From Chlorella sorokiniana (lineage: Eukaryota; Chlorophyta; Trebouxiophyceae; Chlorellales; Chlorellaceae): a stretch of DNA of 64,000 nt. Numbering within the stretch: the first letter of the stretch is position 1; each line of letters begins with the position of its first letter. The DNA is taken from NCBI GenBank assembly GCA_025917655.1, contig CP084620.1:744001-808000 (forward strand). The letters are read 5' to 3'. Positions 62,545 through 64,000 of the stretch are shown here, piece after piece. The position numbers and the translations under genes are program-made. A model generated the notes under the pieces. It was not told the origin of the DNA. It saw only the letters and a list, made by a program, of their open reading frames with translations, and made no database searches.

Positions 62545-64000
62545 TTACACGCGGCGGCCGCCCGCGCGAGCGGTGGATGCGCCGCTGCCGGTGCTGCGCT
62601 TGCTGGTGCCCCCTTCTGCGCGCGCTGCTGGTGCTTGCCGGTCTGCGCCAGGCGCTGGTTCAGGCGCGCGGCGTTGGCCTGGCGGCGGGCCTCGGCGGCG
62701 CCAGACTCGTCGCCAATCTGCAGCCACCGAGTGTGTCGAGGAAGCAACATCAGACGGGCTCAAGGCCAGGAGGTCATGCGTTGCGTTCTCAAGCCTGAGC
62801 CTGCGATTTGCATCTGCCAGCATCACCGGCGCGCCATGCCGTGCCATTCCATGGCCCGCCGAGCGCCGGCCCCATCTGCCCCCCACACACACACCTTCTG
62901 CTTCAGCTCTGCCAGCAGTCGGTAGAAGGGCTCCAGGATGGGGTGGGTGGTGGAGCGCTGCTGGCCTTGCATGATGCCGGCAAGCGTCTGCGGGGAGAAC
63001 AGGGAGGGGAGGCAGCGGTACATTGCCACCGGGGCTTCAGAAAGCTTCGGTCAGGTTGTGATGCAGGCGTGCATGCTTGTGGTGCGGGGGCTGGGTGGCC
63101 AGCAATGCTGCGCCCCGAGGCCTCATTCCCTTAGATGTTCAAGCCATCAGCTTTCGCTCAGGCGGGCGAGCTCTTGTTTAGGTCTGTTTGCCCGAAGAGT
63201 TTCGAATCCTCGGCCTCGGGCGGCGCCCGCTTCAACCCCACACCTCAGCTGTGCACGCGGGCATGCAAGGCAAGGCAGGCAGGGCGGGTGTGACGGTAGA
63301 GCGCGTATACGCCGCACCTGCGCGTTGACCATGGCGCCAGTGGCGTAGTCGATGGCGGCCTCAGTCTGGCCCACCTTGTCCAGCAGTACCGCCGTGTCCC
63401 TGCGGGCGGTGGAGGAGGGGAAAACAACCAAGTGACGCAGCAAACAAGGCGCCGCGGCCGCCCCATCTGCTCCGCAATTCCTCAAGGGCATGCCGCCTCC
63501 AGCCCGCTGGGAACCGCGTGCGCGATTCCCAGTCCGCCGTGACCAGGCCTCTCGCCGCACTTGGACCCATCCCCTCCACTGCGCCACCTGTGCCCCCCCC
63601 ACACCCACCCACCCACCCCCTCATCCCACCCCCTCACCCCCACCCACCCACCCACCCACCCACCCACCTGAGGATGGAGATGCGGTTCTGCAGCAGCTCT
63701 GGCGAGTACACCTGGATGGACTCGTCCATGATGCCCAGCACGCCCTCGTGGAAGTCTATCGACTCCTGCAGCATGCCGCGCCGCCTGCGCAAGCAGCACG
63801 GCGGGAACGGGAGCAACGCTTGTTGGGCAGGCACGCCTGACAGCGCGCGTGCGACGGGGCAGCGAGGCAGCCAAGGGGGAAGGCTGGGGTCAGCGGGGAC
63901 TGCGCAAGGAGGGGGCATGCGCTGTGATCTTCCAACACCCAGTGACCACGTTCATGGGTGCAGCTCGCCGCCCTCCCACCCCATCCCCTGCAAGGTCCGC
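62545..64000 (-). CDS. Helical-repeat (TPR-like) protein, 3' part, cut by the window edge
   Basis: The family is not recognised. Exon-like pieces on the minus strand join as RGMLQESIDFHEGVLGIMDE with SIQVYSPELLQNRISILR (about 63670-63785), DTAVLLDKVGQTEAAIDYAT with GAMVNAQ (about 63320-63400), TLAGIMQGQQRSTTHPILEP with FYRLLAELKQK (about 62900-62990), and IGDESGAAEARRQANAARLN with QRLAQTGKHQQRAQK (about 62650-62720). The alternating helix pattern and the AAIDY element suggest tetratricopeptide-like repeats. After QRAQK the run has five G; with six, the frame gives GGTSKRSTGSGASTARAGGR and a TAA at 62545, while the uncorrected frame runs through non-coding-looking sequence to 62217. The 5' part lies beyond 64000. 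Confidence 0.6.
63593..63668. repeat. C/A-rich (CCCA)n tract in an intron
   Basis: CCCCCCCACACCCACCC-type sequence continues as CCCACCCACC for about 75 bases, next to an intron donor (GGTGGGTGGG on the minus strand). Confidence 0.75.

Overview
The window is nuclear DNA of a GC-rich green alga, most likely a trebouxiophyte of the Chlorella type. Genes are dense and intron-rich, usually with introns of 100-400 bases ending in CAG. The gene set is that of a photosynthetic eukaryote: an SBP-domain transcription factor, a chlorophyll b reductase-like protein, an AIP2-like RING ligase, plant-type SEC15 and MATE proteins, and a chitin-deacetylase-like enzyme. TGTAA, the usual green-algal polyadenylation signal, follows several stop codons, and the conserved genes use the standard genetic code. 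The assignment to Chlorella-like algae is an inference from composition and gene content.

Layout from left to right (+ or - is the strand): an unrecognised glycine-rich gene (-, 285-2200); a 66-residue PET100-like cytochrome oxidase assembly factor (+, 2346-2867); sterol-4-alpha-carboxylate 3-dehydrogenase (+, 3001-4876); coatomer epsilon (-, 5220-6979); an SBP/ankyrin transcription factor with a multi-span membrane C-terminus (+, 7615-14348); RIO1 kinase (-, 15038-19116); release factor eRF1 (+, 19803-23364); a secreted CE4 polysaccharide deacetylase (-, 24010-26049); exocyst SEC15 (-, 26320-32957); an AIP2-like RING-H2 E3 ligase (+, 33393-34840); a MATE transporter (+, 35181-38376); two tandem secreted ferritin-like desiccation-related proteins (+, 39038-40935 and 41862-43793); a 2.6-kb block of inverted repeats made from pieces of an unrecognised gene family (44.8-47.4 kb); alpha-tubulin (-, 48257-50750); a TBC Rab-GAP (+, 51111-54695); a TANGO2-like protein (+, 54722-56194); a NOL/NYC1-like reductase (+, 56439-57903); UFC1 (-, 58113-58779); a plastid-type sugar transporter (+, 59380-61966); and the 3' part of a helical-repeat-like gene (-, 62545 to the right edge).

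The genes do not form one pathway. Several belong to the secretory system (COPI epsilon, SEC15, TBC-GAP, TANGO2, the secreted deacetylase and the ferritin-like pair), and others to translation and ribosome assembly (eRF1, RIO1). Neighbouring genes are often divergent with 0.4-0.7 kb between start codons, so shared promoter regions are likely.

Two observations matter most. First, the 44.8-47.4 kb block holds four successive inverted repeats, one with 160-bp arms around a 19-base loop. Second, nearly every conserved gene carries one-base breaks at runs of C or G that are one base short for the reading frame, even in alpha-tubulin and eRF1. This points to systematic homopolymer shortening in the consensus, so the genes here should not be called pseudogenes on that basis. 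The inverted-repeat block is different: its copies have diverged by substitution.
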